From Sulfomarinibacter sp963741385 (GTDB taxonomy: Bacteria; Acidobacteriota; Thermoanaerobaculia; Thermoanaerobaculales; Sulfomarinibacteraceae), in contig CAVUHO010000010.1 in the NCBI GenBank assembly GCA_963741385.1, positions 868,001 to 932,000 on the forward strand: a stretch of DNA of 64,000 nucleotides. The letters are read 5' to 3'. Shown here one piece after another: positions 49,310-56,855 of this stretch (within the stretch, counting starts at the first letter, position 1; each line of letters starts with the position of its first letter). The translations under genes and the position numbers were made by a program. Below the pieces are notes generated by a model. That model was given only the letters and a program-made list of their open reading frames with translations, searched no databases and was not told where the DNA came from.

Positions 49310-51301
49310 ATGAAGGTGCAACGCTCCTGTCTACAGTGCTTTCTTTTGTCGGCGGCGGTCGTCTTCGGCGCTGCCGCACCGTCAGCTGCGCAGGCCCTCC
49401 ACACCGAGCGCCTCGCCAACGGCACGGTCCTGATCGCGGTCGTTGAACCGCTCTCCGACGCGACGACCGTGGCGTGGGCAGCAGGCGACGGCGTCGCAGT
49501 CGAGTCGATCACGAGCGGAGACATGACTCTGATCACCGACCTCGAAACGGCCATGGCGGCGGCCGCCGACGGCCCTGCGCCTCCGGCGGTGGTCGCGGCC
49601 GGTGGTGTTCCACTGGCCGAACTGCGAAGTGCTCTCGACCGACTGCTGGCGGGCCGGCCGCCGGTTCCGGCGGCGCCAGCCGCTCCCGATCTCGTCGATG
49701 AGGGGCGGATGGAGCGGCGACTGGGTGCGCCCGGTTCGGACGCCGAGATCAGACTCCTCGTCAACTTGCCGGCGCCGGCCGCGCCCAACCGGACCTCCGT
49801 GGAGGTTCTCTGGGACCTCCTCCCAGAGGTGCTGTCCGGAGATCTCGCCGGTCTGCGGAGCCGGATCGAAGGTCAACGGGGAGTTCTCGAGGCACGGGTT
49901 GACGCCGCGCGGGTGGACCTCGCCCTCAGCCAGTTGCGCTTCGGTCTTGCACGGATCGCGGAGGACCCGCGTCTGAACGAGCAACAGGTCGAGGCTGCGG
50001 CCCGCCGGCTCACAGTGCAACGGCGCGCATTTCTGGAACAACACCCGCTCGCTGCCCTGCGCCTTCTCGACTTGTGGAATGATGGCGGGACCGCCGCGGT
50101 GCGCGAGTTTCTCTTTGCCGCCGAAGGTGTCACGCTGGGTGGAGTTCGCGAAGCCGCCCGGCAGTGGCTGCCGCAGCACCCGGGCAGTATCGTCGTGGTG
50201 CTGCCACCGCAGGTACTCAACCCGCGATTCGAGTCACCGCCGGAAGTGCTGCAGCTCGAGGGCGGTCTCACGGCGGCGGTTCTCGAAAGGTCGGGCGCGC
50301 CGCTGTCGGTGGTCTGTCTGCGGCCGGTCGTGGTCCCGGATCTCGACGACGAGATGGCGGCCACGATCCTCACCCGCGTGGCTCGCGAGTTGCGGGCGGT
50401 CGCCGTTCGCCCAGGATGGGTCGAAGTGTCGACCACGCCGCCGCGGCTCGAAATGGCCGCTTCTCCAGACAGTTTTTCGGAGCTCGTCGAGGCCCTGGTC
50501 ACCGCTCTTGTAGAAGTCTCGGGTGATCAACGATCCATCCCATTTGAACCGGGTGACGCGCGCCGTCGGGCGCTCCGTATGACGGCCGGTGTTCTCGGCG
50601 TTGCAGAGGGTTCCGAGCTGACGCCGATAACCCTCTTGCGGCAGGACAATCTGGCGCTCGGCGTGGTGGCCGAGGACGGCGAGGCCGCCGCCGAGGCGGT
50701 CCGCAAGTTCTGGGCGGTGAGCGGCGGAGCGTCCCAGGTCACGTCGGTCCTGCCAATGCCGGCCGTGCCGAAGACCCGAGAGGCGGTCGCGGGGACGCAG
50801 TCTTCGGCCGTGGTGACGCTCGAGCTGCCCCCGTCGCTCGATGAGGTGGTGCCGTTGGTCCTGGCCGAGCTGTTGGTCGCACGCGGGTCCTCGTTGTTTC
50901 CGGACGCCACCGTGGAAATTCTCGAACCCTGGGTTCCCGGCCACTCCGTACTGTTGCTGGTGGTGACGGCGGAGTCGCCATTGGACGCCCTGGAGGCGCG
51001 CCTCCAGAAGGGTTGGAAAGCCATGACAGCGCCGGTGCAGGAGGGCGAGCTGGTCACGGCCCGACGCAGGACGGCAGCGGCCACGGCCGCCCGCTGGAGC
51101 GGCGCCACGGGACGGGCCCGCCGCTGTGCCGCAGTGGCGGCCGGCGCGGCGCGGTGGCGGCCGGCGTCCGAGATGGAGATGAGCATTCTGTCGGTATCGG
51201 CGGAAACCGCGAACCTGGTGCTGAGCGGTCTCGTGCGGTTGGAGGAACTGCCGATCACGGCCGCCGGGGTGCTGCCGATCGCCGAGCCCGAAAAGCGATG
51301 A
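49310..51301 (+). CDS. Secreted degenerate M16 (insulinase-like) protein
   Basis: The 663-residue protein has a signal peptide (residues 1-29, ending SAAQA), then LHTERLANGTVLIAVVEPLSDATTVAWAAGDG, which looks like the first strands of an M16 peptidase subunit. The zinc motif HXXEH is not present, so it is probably catalytically inactive, perhaps a structural or inhibitor-like M16 subunit. The mid and C-terminal parts (LPPSLDEVVPLVLAELLVARGSSLFPD) keep M16-like helices. ATG 49298 is an alternative start. Function unknown; family call is moderate. Confidence 0.6.
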   Translation: MKVQRSCLQCFLLSAAVVFGAAAPSAAQALHTERLANGTVLIAVVEPLSDATTVAWAAGDGVAVESITSGDMTLITDLETAMAAAADGPAPPAVVAAGGVPLAELRSALDRLLAGRPPVPAAPAAPDLVDEGRMERRLGAPGSDAEIRLLVNLPAPAAPNRTSVEVLWDLLPEVLSGDLAGLRSRIEGQRGVLEARVDAARVDLALSQLRFGLARIAEDPRLNEQQVEAAARRLTVQRRAFLEQHPLAALRLLDLWNDGGTAAVREFLFAAEGVTLGGVREAARQWLPQHPGSIVVVLPPQVLNPRFESPPEVLQLEGGLTAAVLERSGAPLSVVCLRPVVVPDLDDEMAATILTRVARELRAVAVRPGWVEVSTTPPRLEMAASPDSFSELVEALVTALVEVSGDQRSIPFEPGDARRRALRMTAGVLGVAEGSELTPITLLRQDNLALGVVAEDGEAAAEAVRKFWAVSGGASQVTSVLPMPAVPKTREAVAGTQSSAVVTLELPPSLDEVVPLVLAELLVARGSSLFPDATVEILEPWVPGHSVLLLVVTAESPLDALEARLQKGWKAMTAPVQEGELVTARRRTAAATAARWSGATGRARRCAAVAAGAARWRPASEMEMSILSVSAETANLVLSGLVRLEELPITAAGVLPIAEPEKR

Positions 51302-51327
51302 CGGCGGTTCGAAAGGTGGAGGAGAGT

Positions 51328-52560
51328 GTGAACCTGCTCGACGTGGATCAACAACTGAGCTATCTGACCAAAGGGTGTGTCGATGTCGTTCCTGCCGACC
51401 AGCTCGCGGACAAGCTGCGACGTGCTGAGGCCAGCGGCAGGAAACTGGTCGTGAAGGTCGGGTTCGACCCGTCTGCTCCGGACCTCCACCTGGGCCACAC
51501 CGTGGTCATTCGAAAAATGCGGCACTTCCAGCAACTCGGCCACACGGTCATTTTCCTGATCGGTGATTTCACCGGGCTGATCGGTGATCCTACCGGAAAA
51601 AAGAGCACGCGCCCGCAATTGACGCCGGCCGAAATCGAAGTCAACGCCGCCACCTACCGGCGGCAGATCTTCAGGCTCCTCGACCCGGAGGCCACCGTCA
51701 TCGACTTCAACTCACGCTGGCTGGGTGAGCTGAGCTCGGCCGACTGGATTCGCCTCGCGGCCAAGGTGACCGTCGCACAGATGTTGGAGCGTGACGATTT
51801 TCGCACCCGGTACGAGGCGCAACAGCCGATCGCGCTGCACGAGTTCCTGTATCCCCTGGCGCAGGGTTACGACTCGGTCGCGCTCGAGGCCGACGTCGAA
51901 CTCGGCGGCACCGACCAGCTCTTCAACCTGCTGGTGGGTCGGCACCTGATGCGAGAGCATGGCCAGGATCCGCAGGTGGTCATGACATTGCCGCTCCTCG
52001 AGGGGCTCGACGGCGTCGACAAGATGTCGAAGTCTCTCGGCAACTACATTGCGGTCGAAGACACTCCGGCGGACATGTTCGGCAAGCTGATGTCGATCTC
52101 CGATGTTCTGATGTGGAAGTACTGGCTGTTGCTGACGGATCGGACCGAGGCCGAGATCGCGGCCGATCGGGGTCGTGTCACCGACGGCAGCCTCCATCCG
52201 ATGGAGGTCAAGAAGGATCTCGCAGCGACGATGGTGGCCGAGTTCCACTCGGAAAAAGACGCGGCTGCCGCCCGCGCGGAGTTCGAGCGGGTGTTCTCCA
52301 GCGGGAAGCTGCCGCAGGACATTCCCGAGCTCAGCCTTGCGGCGTGTGACGACACGATATTGTTGTCGAAGGTCCTGGTCGACGGCGGTCTGGCATCGTC
52401 CAACTCGGACGCGCGGCGCCTCATCCAGCAGGGCGGTGTCAAGGTGGACGGCGAGGTGGCAAGCGACATCAAGGCGGTGGTCGGCACGACGGGTCCGCAA
52501 CCGGTCCTGCTCCAGGTCGGCAAACGGCGCTTCGCCCGGGTGAGCTTTACCCGCGGGTGA
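51328..52560 (+). CDS. tyrS: Tyrosyl-tRNA synthetase
   Basis: This 410-residue class I synthetase has HLGH (HIGH motif), the tyrosine-pocket region ELGGTDQLFNLLVGR, KMSKS (DGVDKMSKSLGN) and a C-terminal S4 RNA-binding domain (SNSDARRLIQQGGVKVDGE). It charges tRNA-Tyr. GTG 51328 is chosen because GGAGGAGAG is right upstream; ATG 51298 would overlap the stop of the previous gene (ATGA) but lacks such a site. The enzyme is of the long bacterial TyrS type (TyrZ-like sequence with VEL-GGTDQ). Confidence 0.95.
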   Translation: MNLLDVDQQLSYLTKGCVDVVPADQLADKLRRAEASGRKLVVKVGFDPSAPDLHLGHTVVIRKMRHFQQLGHTVIFLIGDFTGLIGDPTGKKSTRPQLTPAEIEVNAATYRRQIFRLLDPEATVIDFNSRWLGELSSADWIRLAAKVTVAQMLERDDFRTRYEAQQPIALHEFLYPLAQGYDSVALEADVELGGTDQLFNLLVGRHLMREHGQDPQVVMTLPLLEGLDGVDKMSKSLGNYIAVEDTPADMFGKLMSISDVLMWKYWLLLTDRTEAEIAADRGRVTDGSLHPMEVKKDLAATMVAEFHSEKDAAAARAEFERVFSSGKLPQDIPELSLAACDDTILLSKVLVDGGLASSNSDARRLIQQGGVKVDGEVASDIKAVVGTTGPQPVLLQVGKRRFARVSFTRG

Positions 52561-52580
52561 ACGTCGCCCCGCCCGCAAAA

Positions 52581-52604
52581 AAACCCGCTCTGACGAGCGG
52601 GTTT
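52581..52604 (-). terminator. Rho-independent terminator of the Fur-family gene
   Basis: AAACCCGCTC (52581-52590) and GAGCGGGTTT (52595-52604) form a 10-bp stem with a TGAC loop. Read on the minus strand, the stem is followed by a run of T (positions 52583-52577), typical for termination of the gene ending at 52634. It may also help end tyrS from the plus strand. Confidence 0.88.
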
Positions 52605-52633
52605 CCGGGTGGTCGAGTCGCGGCGGGATCAGA

Positions 52634-53101
52634 TCAGAAGAACGAGGTGTTCTGTTCGACCGTTTGGCCTTCCTCGCTCAGACCCTGGATTTGAATTGAA
52701 ATGAAAACCGGCCGGAATTTGTGCTCCTGGCACAATCGCCGCAACCGATCGTCGAGGTCGGCGTCCCAGAATTCGATGATCTTGCCGGTGGCGGTACACA
52801 CCATGTGGTGGTGCCCGCCGCCGGGCTCCATCTTCTCGTAGAAATAGTGTTCGCGGCCGAGCCGGCTCTTGCGGACCAGACCGCACTGAACCAGCAGATC
52901 GAGGGTCCGGTACACGGTCGCCCGCGACACCTTGCGCTGCTTGCTCTTCATCCGTGCGAGCAGGTCGTCCGCATCGAGATGTTCGTCCGTGCCAAAGATC
53001 TCGTCGAGCAGGGCGAGCCGCTCCTGGGTCACCTTGAGGTTGTTTTCCCGCAGGTATTGGATAAACAGCTTCTGGGCCCGTTGTGCCAATTTGCTACTCA
53101 T
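52634..53101 (-). CDS. Fur-family metalloregulator lacking the CxxC zinc pairs
   Basis: This 155-residue protein has the Fur winged helix (NNLKVTQERLALLDEIFGTDEHLDADDLLARMKSKQRKVSRATVYRTLDLLVQCGLVRK) and the dimer domain with the sensing stretch GGGHHHMVCTATGKIIEFWD. The usual second Cys of CxxC is Thr105 and no C-terminal CxxC exists, so the structural zinc site of Fur/PerR is absent. Whether it senses iron, peroxide or another metal is open. Its own promoter overlaps a Fur-box-like sequence. Confidence 0.92.
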   Translation of the reverse strand: MSSKLAQRAQKLFIQYLRENNLKVTQERLALLDEIFGTDEHLDADDLLARMKSKQRKVSRATVYRTLDLLVQCGLVRKSRLGREHYFYEKMEPGGGHHHMVCTATGKIIEFWDADLDDRLRRLCQEHKFRPVFISIQIQGLSEEGQTVEQNTSFF

Positions 53102-53112
53102 AGTGTTAATCC

Positions 53113-53130
53113 AGTCTCATTATCATCATC
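53113..53130 (-). promoter_or_regulatory. Candidate Fur-type operator in the fur leader
   Basis: On the minus strand the leader reads GATGATGATAATGAGAC, containing GATGAT-GATAAT hexamer-like units resembling a Fur box, 12 bp before the ATG. It suggests autoregulation; half-sites are imperfect. Confidence 0.4.
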
Positions 53131-53137
53131 TCGATCC

Positions 53138-53166
53138 AAGGTAGCCTTCTCGCGACGTTGTGTCAA
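53138..53166 (-). promoter_or_regulatory. Promoter of the Fur-family gene
   Basis: On the minus strand TTGACA (53166-53161) and TACCTT (53143-53138) are separated by 17 bp, with the perfect -35 giving good support. The candidate operator lies just downstream. Confidence 0.65.
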
Positions 53167-53421
53167 GAGTGGTGGCGCGAGATTCTCGCTCGCAATCCGG
53201 GTGCCCGGAGGGTTGGCAGCGGGCGGCTCCAGCGCATCACGGGCTCGTCTCTTTGGAGAATTGCTCAATCGAACAGCCTTTAAGTTCAGCGGTTTGCACG
53301 ACATTGTCGAGGGTGATACCTTGTCGCGAGTCACTCGCCGGTGGATTTTTCGCCCAGGCGGCCACCGTCCGCGCGGACGTCCAGGGCGGCGCCGATCGAG
53401 AGGCTGGCAGGGAGGGAGTCC
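53167..53421. other. Intergenic region between fur and the oxidase genes
   Basis: No gene is supported in this 255-bp stretch. It holds the promoter at 53294-53322 and an otherwise unremarkable GC-rich leader of about 93 nt to the oxidase ATG; I see no riboswitch or clear hairpin. Confidence 0.6.
53294..53322 (+). promoter_or_regulatory. Promoter of the bd-like oxidase pair
   Basis: TTGCAC (53294-53299) and TACCTT (53317-53322) have a 17-bp spacer. The -10 hexamer is the same as at the divergent fur promoter. Confidence 0.55.
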
Positions 53422-54960
53422 ATGGATTATCCGGTCTGGGACCTGGCGATGGGCGGCGGTCTCCTCATGGCGTTGGTGGCCATTCCCCACGTCATCGTGG
53501 CGCACTTTGCGGTCGGCGGCGGTTTGTTGATTGCGGTGACCGAGACGCTTTCGGTGCGGCGCGAGGATCCGGAGCTGCGGGATCTCGCACGACGCTCGTC
53601 GTTGATCCTGGTCCTGGTTTCGACGGTCTTCGGCGCCATCTCCGGGGTCGGCATCTGGGTGGTGGCCGGGTTGATTTCCCCGGCGGCCATCTCCGCTCTG
53701 ATCCACACCTATGTGTGGGGATGGGCGATGGAATGGGTGTTTTTCTTCATCGAAATCGTCGCCGCCCTGATCTACTTCACGACCTGGGGCAAGATCTCGA
53801 AACGCGCCCACGTGGTCATCGGATGGATCTACTTCGTGGCGGCCTATGCCTCCCTGGTGATCATCAACGGCATCATCACCTTCATGTTGACGCCCGGGCG
53901 GTGGCTCGAAACCCACGCCTTCTGGGACGGTTTCTTCAACCCGACCTACTGGCCGGCCCTGGTCCTGCGCACCGGCATCGTGATCATGATGGCCACCGCC
54001 TTCATGGTCTTTCCTGCGCTCCGGTCGAGTGAGCCGCGGCGGGCCGGCATCCTGCGCTACCTCGGATGGTGGTTCGTGCCCGGAGCCCTGATCAGCTATG
54101 CGGGCTACCGGTGGTGGGAAGCTGCGCTGCCCGATAGCGTCCTCCACCTCTTCGGCGGTGGATCGCCGGCTCTCGCGAGCCTGGCTGCGACCCGCAGCTT
54201 CGCGCTGTGGTCGCTCACCGCCGCGCTCGCGGTAGCTGTCGTCATCCTGCTGGCGGCGCCGAAATTGGCCCGGGGAATGACCGCGGTGATCCTGGCGGCC
54301 TCGGCGTTCGCCTTCTTCGGCGGCTACGAACGCCTGCGGGAGGGCGCCCGCAAGCCCTTCCTCATCCATAGCCACATGTTCTCCAACGGGCTTCTCCTGA
54401 GTGACATCGAGGCGGTCAACTCCGAAGGCGTGCTCGGTCGTTCCGGTTGGGCGGCGCGCGGATCGGGAGACCAGATGGCGGTCGGAGAGCGCGTCTTCCG
54501 CGCCCAGTGTTCGAGCTGCCACACCCTCGACGGCTACCAGGGCATCCGCGCGGCCCTGCCCAGCTTTGACGATCTGGCGTCCCTGGCCGCCGCCACGGAT
54601 GCTGAATCCGTGGAGAGAATTTTCGCGGGCGAGTGTGCCTCCTGTCACGCAGACGTCAGCGGCGCCGAGTTGCAGGCGGTGCTGCCGACCCCGGAGGAAA
54701 TGGCAGATGATCCCGAGATGATCAACGACCTCAACCAGGGAATGATTGCCGGCGCCGTCATGAAGCTGCACGCGATGGGCGGAGTCTACCTCGCGGCGCC
54801 CGCGGGGAAGATGATCGACACCGCGGTCCTCGACACGCCCTATATGCCGCCCGCTGTCGGTACGGACGACGAACTCGAAGCTCTGGTGGCGTATCTCGCC
54901 ACCCTGTCGCGAGGCGCCGATGAGCCGCCGCGGGTCGCCCGCTCCGGAGGTGTCAATTGA
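53422..54960 (+). CDS. Cytochrome bd-superfamily subunit with C-terminal haem c domains
   Basis: The 512-residue protein has eight to nine membrane helices followed by a soluble C-terminal part with CSSCH (363-367) and CASCH (405-409), two haem c sites. The membrane part resembles CydA: His28 in VIVAHFAVGGG and two Glu in WAMEWVFFFIE (104 and 111), spaced like the E99/E107 pair of E. coli. No Q-loop is seen. This suggests an oxidase fed by cytochrome c rather than quinol, as proposed for OR-C type bd relatives. ATG 53422 has GGGAGGGAG upstream. The next gene starts in its stop. Confidence 0.8.
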   Translation: MDYPVWDLAMGGGLLMALVAIPHVIVAHFAVGGGLLIAVTETLSVRREDPELRDLARRSSLILVLVSTVFGAISGVGIWVVAGLISPAAISALIHTYVWGWAMEWVFFFIEIVAALIYFTTWGKISKRAHVVIGWIYFVAAYASLVIINGIITFMLTPGRWLETHAFWDGFFNPTYWPALVLRTGIVIMMATAFMVFPALRSSEPRRAGILRYLGWWFVPGALISYAGYRWWEAALPDSVLHLFGGGSPALASLAATRSFALWSLTAALAVAVVILLAAPKLARGMTAVILAASAFAFFGGYERLREGARKPFLIHSHMFSNGLLLSDIEAVNSEGVLGRSGWAARGSGDQMAVGERVFRAQCSSCHTLDGYQGIRAALPSFDDLASLAAATDAESVERIFAGECASCHADVSGAELQAVLPTPEEMADDPEMINDLNQGMIAGAVMKLHAMGGVYLAAPAGKMIDTAVLDTPYMPPAVGTDDELEALVAYLATLSRGADEPPRVARSGGVN

Positions 54961-56075
54961 ACCCGAGCCTGATTCCCGCCCTCGACGCCGCCGGTCTGCC
55001 GGGTCCGGTCTGGCTGTTTCACGTGCTGCTGGTCTTCACCTTTTTCCTTCACCTGGTGTTCATGAATCTGACCCTCGGAGGGACGCTGCTGGCGCTCTTC
55101 GCGCATCTCGCGAGCGGCGGCCGCTCCGACGACTCCCGCGGCGTGCTTTCCACACGGATGATGGCGATCAACAACTATGGGATCTCTCTCACCATCACCA
55201 CCGGCATCGCGCCGCTCCTCTTCATGCAACTCCTCTACCAGCAGTACTTCTATACCGCGACGATCCTGCTCGCCCCGCTGTGGTTGGCCATGCTGCTGTT
55301 GTTGACAGTCGGCTACTACTCAGCCTACCTCTACAAGTTCCGCGGGGCGCCGTCGCGCGGCCGCGGTGGTGGCGTGTGGCTGAGTCTCTCGGCCCTCATG
55401 TTCGTGGTGATCGCGATGATCCACGTCGCCGTCAACCTGGTCCACTCACAGCCTGAAAAGTGGGCCGCCGTGCGTGACGGAGCCTGGTGCGTGTTGGCGG
55501 ATCCAACCTACTGGCCCCGGTTGCTGCATTTCGTTTTTGCCGGCATCGGATTTTCCGCGCTGGTAGCCGCCTGGTGGGCGGTGCGGCGTGTCCGTGACGG
55601 CGCAGACGTCGCGATCAACACCGAGATCGCACGGTGGGTCTGGAAGTGGGCGCTGTGGGCCACGCTCCTGCAGGTGGTGGAAGGTTTCGTTCTCCTCCTG
55701 CTGTTGCCGCAGACGGTGTTGCGGGGGATCATGACCGGCGGTCCGGCGACCCTGGCCCCCCTCGCCATGGCCATCCTTCTGGGTGTCGGGTTGCTGATGA
55801 TGCTGTCACGGGCCGCCAACCCCGTGGACAGCCCGGCGCTGGTTGTCGGCACGCTCGGCGCCATGACCCTGACCATCGCCGTCATGACGATCACCCGCCA
55901 TGAAGTCCGCGCCCTGTACCTGGCGCCGTTCACCGCCGATACCAACTTTCAGGTGGTGCCCCAGTGGGGGAACTTCGTGGTCTTTGGGTTGCTGCTGGTG
56001 GCTGGGCTGGCAACCGTGGCATTCATGGTGCGGCGCGTCCTGACCTCACCCGCTTCCGGTGCCGACGCCGCATGA
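54957..56075 (+). CDS. Second membrane subunit of the bd-like pair, paralogous to the first
   Basis: This 372-residue protein has nine or so membrane helices. DPTYWPRLLHFVFAGIGFSALVA matches NPTYWPALVLRTGIVIMMATAF of the first subunit but keeps a His where the first has Arg/Thr; the pattern H-x-V-x-AG is like the haem b558 helix of CydA. The two genes thus look like diverged copies forming a heterodimer. TTG 54957 overlaps the previous stop (TTGA) behind GGAGGTGT. It is not a normal CydB by sequence I can see. Confidence 0.75.
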   Translation: MNPSLIPALDAAGLPGPVWLFHVLLVFTFFLHLVFMNLTLGGTLLALFAHLASGGRSDDSRGVLSTRMMAINNYGISLTITTGIAPLLFMQLLYQQYFYTATILLAPLWLAMLLLLTVGYYSAYLYKFRGAPSRGRGGGVWLSLSALMFVVIAMIHVAVNLVHSQPEKWAAVRDGAWCVLADPTYWPRLLHFVFAGIGFSALVAAWWAVRRVRDGADVAINTEIARWVWKWALWATLLQVVEGFVLLLLLPQTVLRGIMTGGPATLAPLAMAILLGVGLLMMLSRAANPVDSPALVVGTLGAMTLTIAVMTITRHEVRALYLAPFTADTNFQVVPQWGNFVVFGLLLVAGLATVAFMVRRVLTSPASGADAA

Positions 56076-56117
56076 GTCGTTGGTCATCGGTGGCTTTCGG
56101 AGAGATGATCAATTTTC

Positions 56118-56146
56118 TTGATAATTGTATACAATTTGTATACAAT
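56118..56146 (+). promoter_or_regulatory. FCD-regulator promoter with two tandem palindromic operators
   Basis: TTGATA (56118-56123) and TACAAT (56141-56146) have a 17-bp spacer. TTGTATACAAT occurs at 56125-56135 and again at 56136-56146, each containing the palindrome TTGTATACAA typical of GntR/FCD sites. They cover the spacer and -10, so binding should repress. Confidence 0.8.
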
Positions 56147-56154
56147 AGACCCCA

Positions 56155-56847
56155 ATGCGGAACGAAGAACACGCCGCGGTTGTGGAACGGCGAACGGTCG
56201 CGGAGGGCGTGTACCGAGCTCTGAAACGCGACATCATCATGTTGCGGCACCGACCCGGGGCGTCGCTCGCTGAACAGGAGCTGGCCGGTCTGTACGGTTC
56301 AAGCCGCGTCCCAGTGCGCGAGGCATGCCGACGGCTGCAACAGGATGGGCTCATTACCGGGCGACCCTACAAGGGGTACCTCGTCAACCAGATTTCGCTC
56401 AAGCAGATTGGCGATAGCTTCAACCTTCGCGAGCTGCTCGAGACCCACGCCATCGGACTCGCGGCCCGTCGCGCGTCGGCCGACGATCTCAACCGCCTCG
56501 AAAAGCTAGCCGGCACCGAGTACACCTACCACGACTGGTCCTCCTACGCCGACTTTCTCGATCGCAACTTCGACTTCCATATCCAGCTCGCTGCGCTGTG
56601 CCGGAACGACCGGCTGGTGATGACGTTGCGCGATCTCCTGAGTTCCATGCAGCGGTTCTTTTTTCTCGGCCTCGACCTGGGAGACTTCGCGACAGAAATG
56701 CGCAGCGAGCATGAAGAACTGGTTCGGCTGCTGCAACGCGGGACGGCCGAAGGCGCTGTCGAATGCCTTCGGCAGCAGATCCGTAGTTCGCGCGACCGCA
56801 TTCTGCGCGCGCTGATTGACGACCGCATCGATATCCCATTGGAATGA
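56155..56847 (+). CDS. GntR-family (FadR/FCD) transcriptional regulator
   Basis: This 230-residue protein has an N-terminal winged helix (VAEGVYRALKRDIIMLRHRPGASLAEQELAGLYGSSRVPVREACRRLQQDGLI) and a C-terminal FCD effector domain (LRELLETHAIGLAARRA ... DRNFDFHIQLAALCRNDRLV ... EHEELVRLLQRG). The metal-binding His/Asp positions are partly present. Ligand unknown. Its ATG is 8 nt after the -10 box with no ribosome site, so the mRNA may be leaderless and autorepressed. A cysteine desulfurase gene follows 8 bp after its stop. Confidence 0.92.
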   Translation: MRNEEHAAVVERRTVAEGVYRALKRDIIMLRHRPGASLAEQELAGLYGSSRVPVREACRRLQQDGLITGRPYKGYLVNQISLKQIGDSFNLRELLETHAIGLAARRASADDLNRLEKLAGTEYTYHDWSSYADFLDRNFDFHIQLAALCRNDRLVMTLRDLLSSMQRFFFLGLDLGDFATEMRSEHEELVRLLQRGTAEGAVECLRQQIRSSRDRILRALIDDRIDIPLE

Positions 56848-56855
56848 GGTGAGAC

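Noticed and set aside
53098..54771. Long minus-strand frame opposite the oxidase gene
   Set aside because: It is a highly charged shadow of membrane helices on the other strand.
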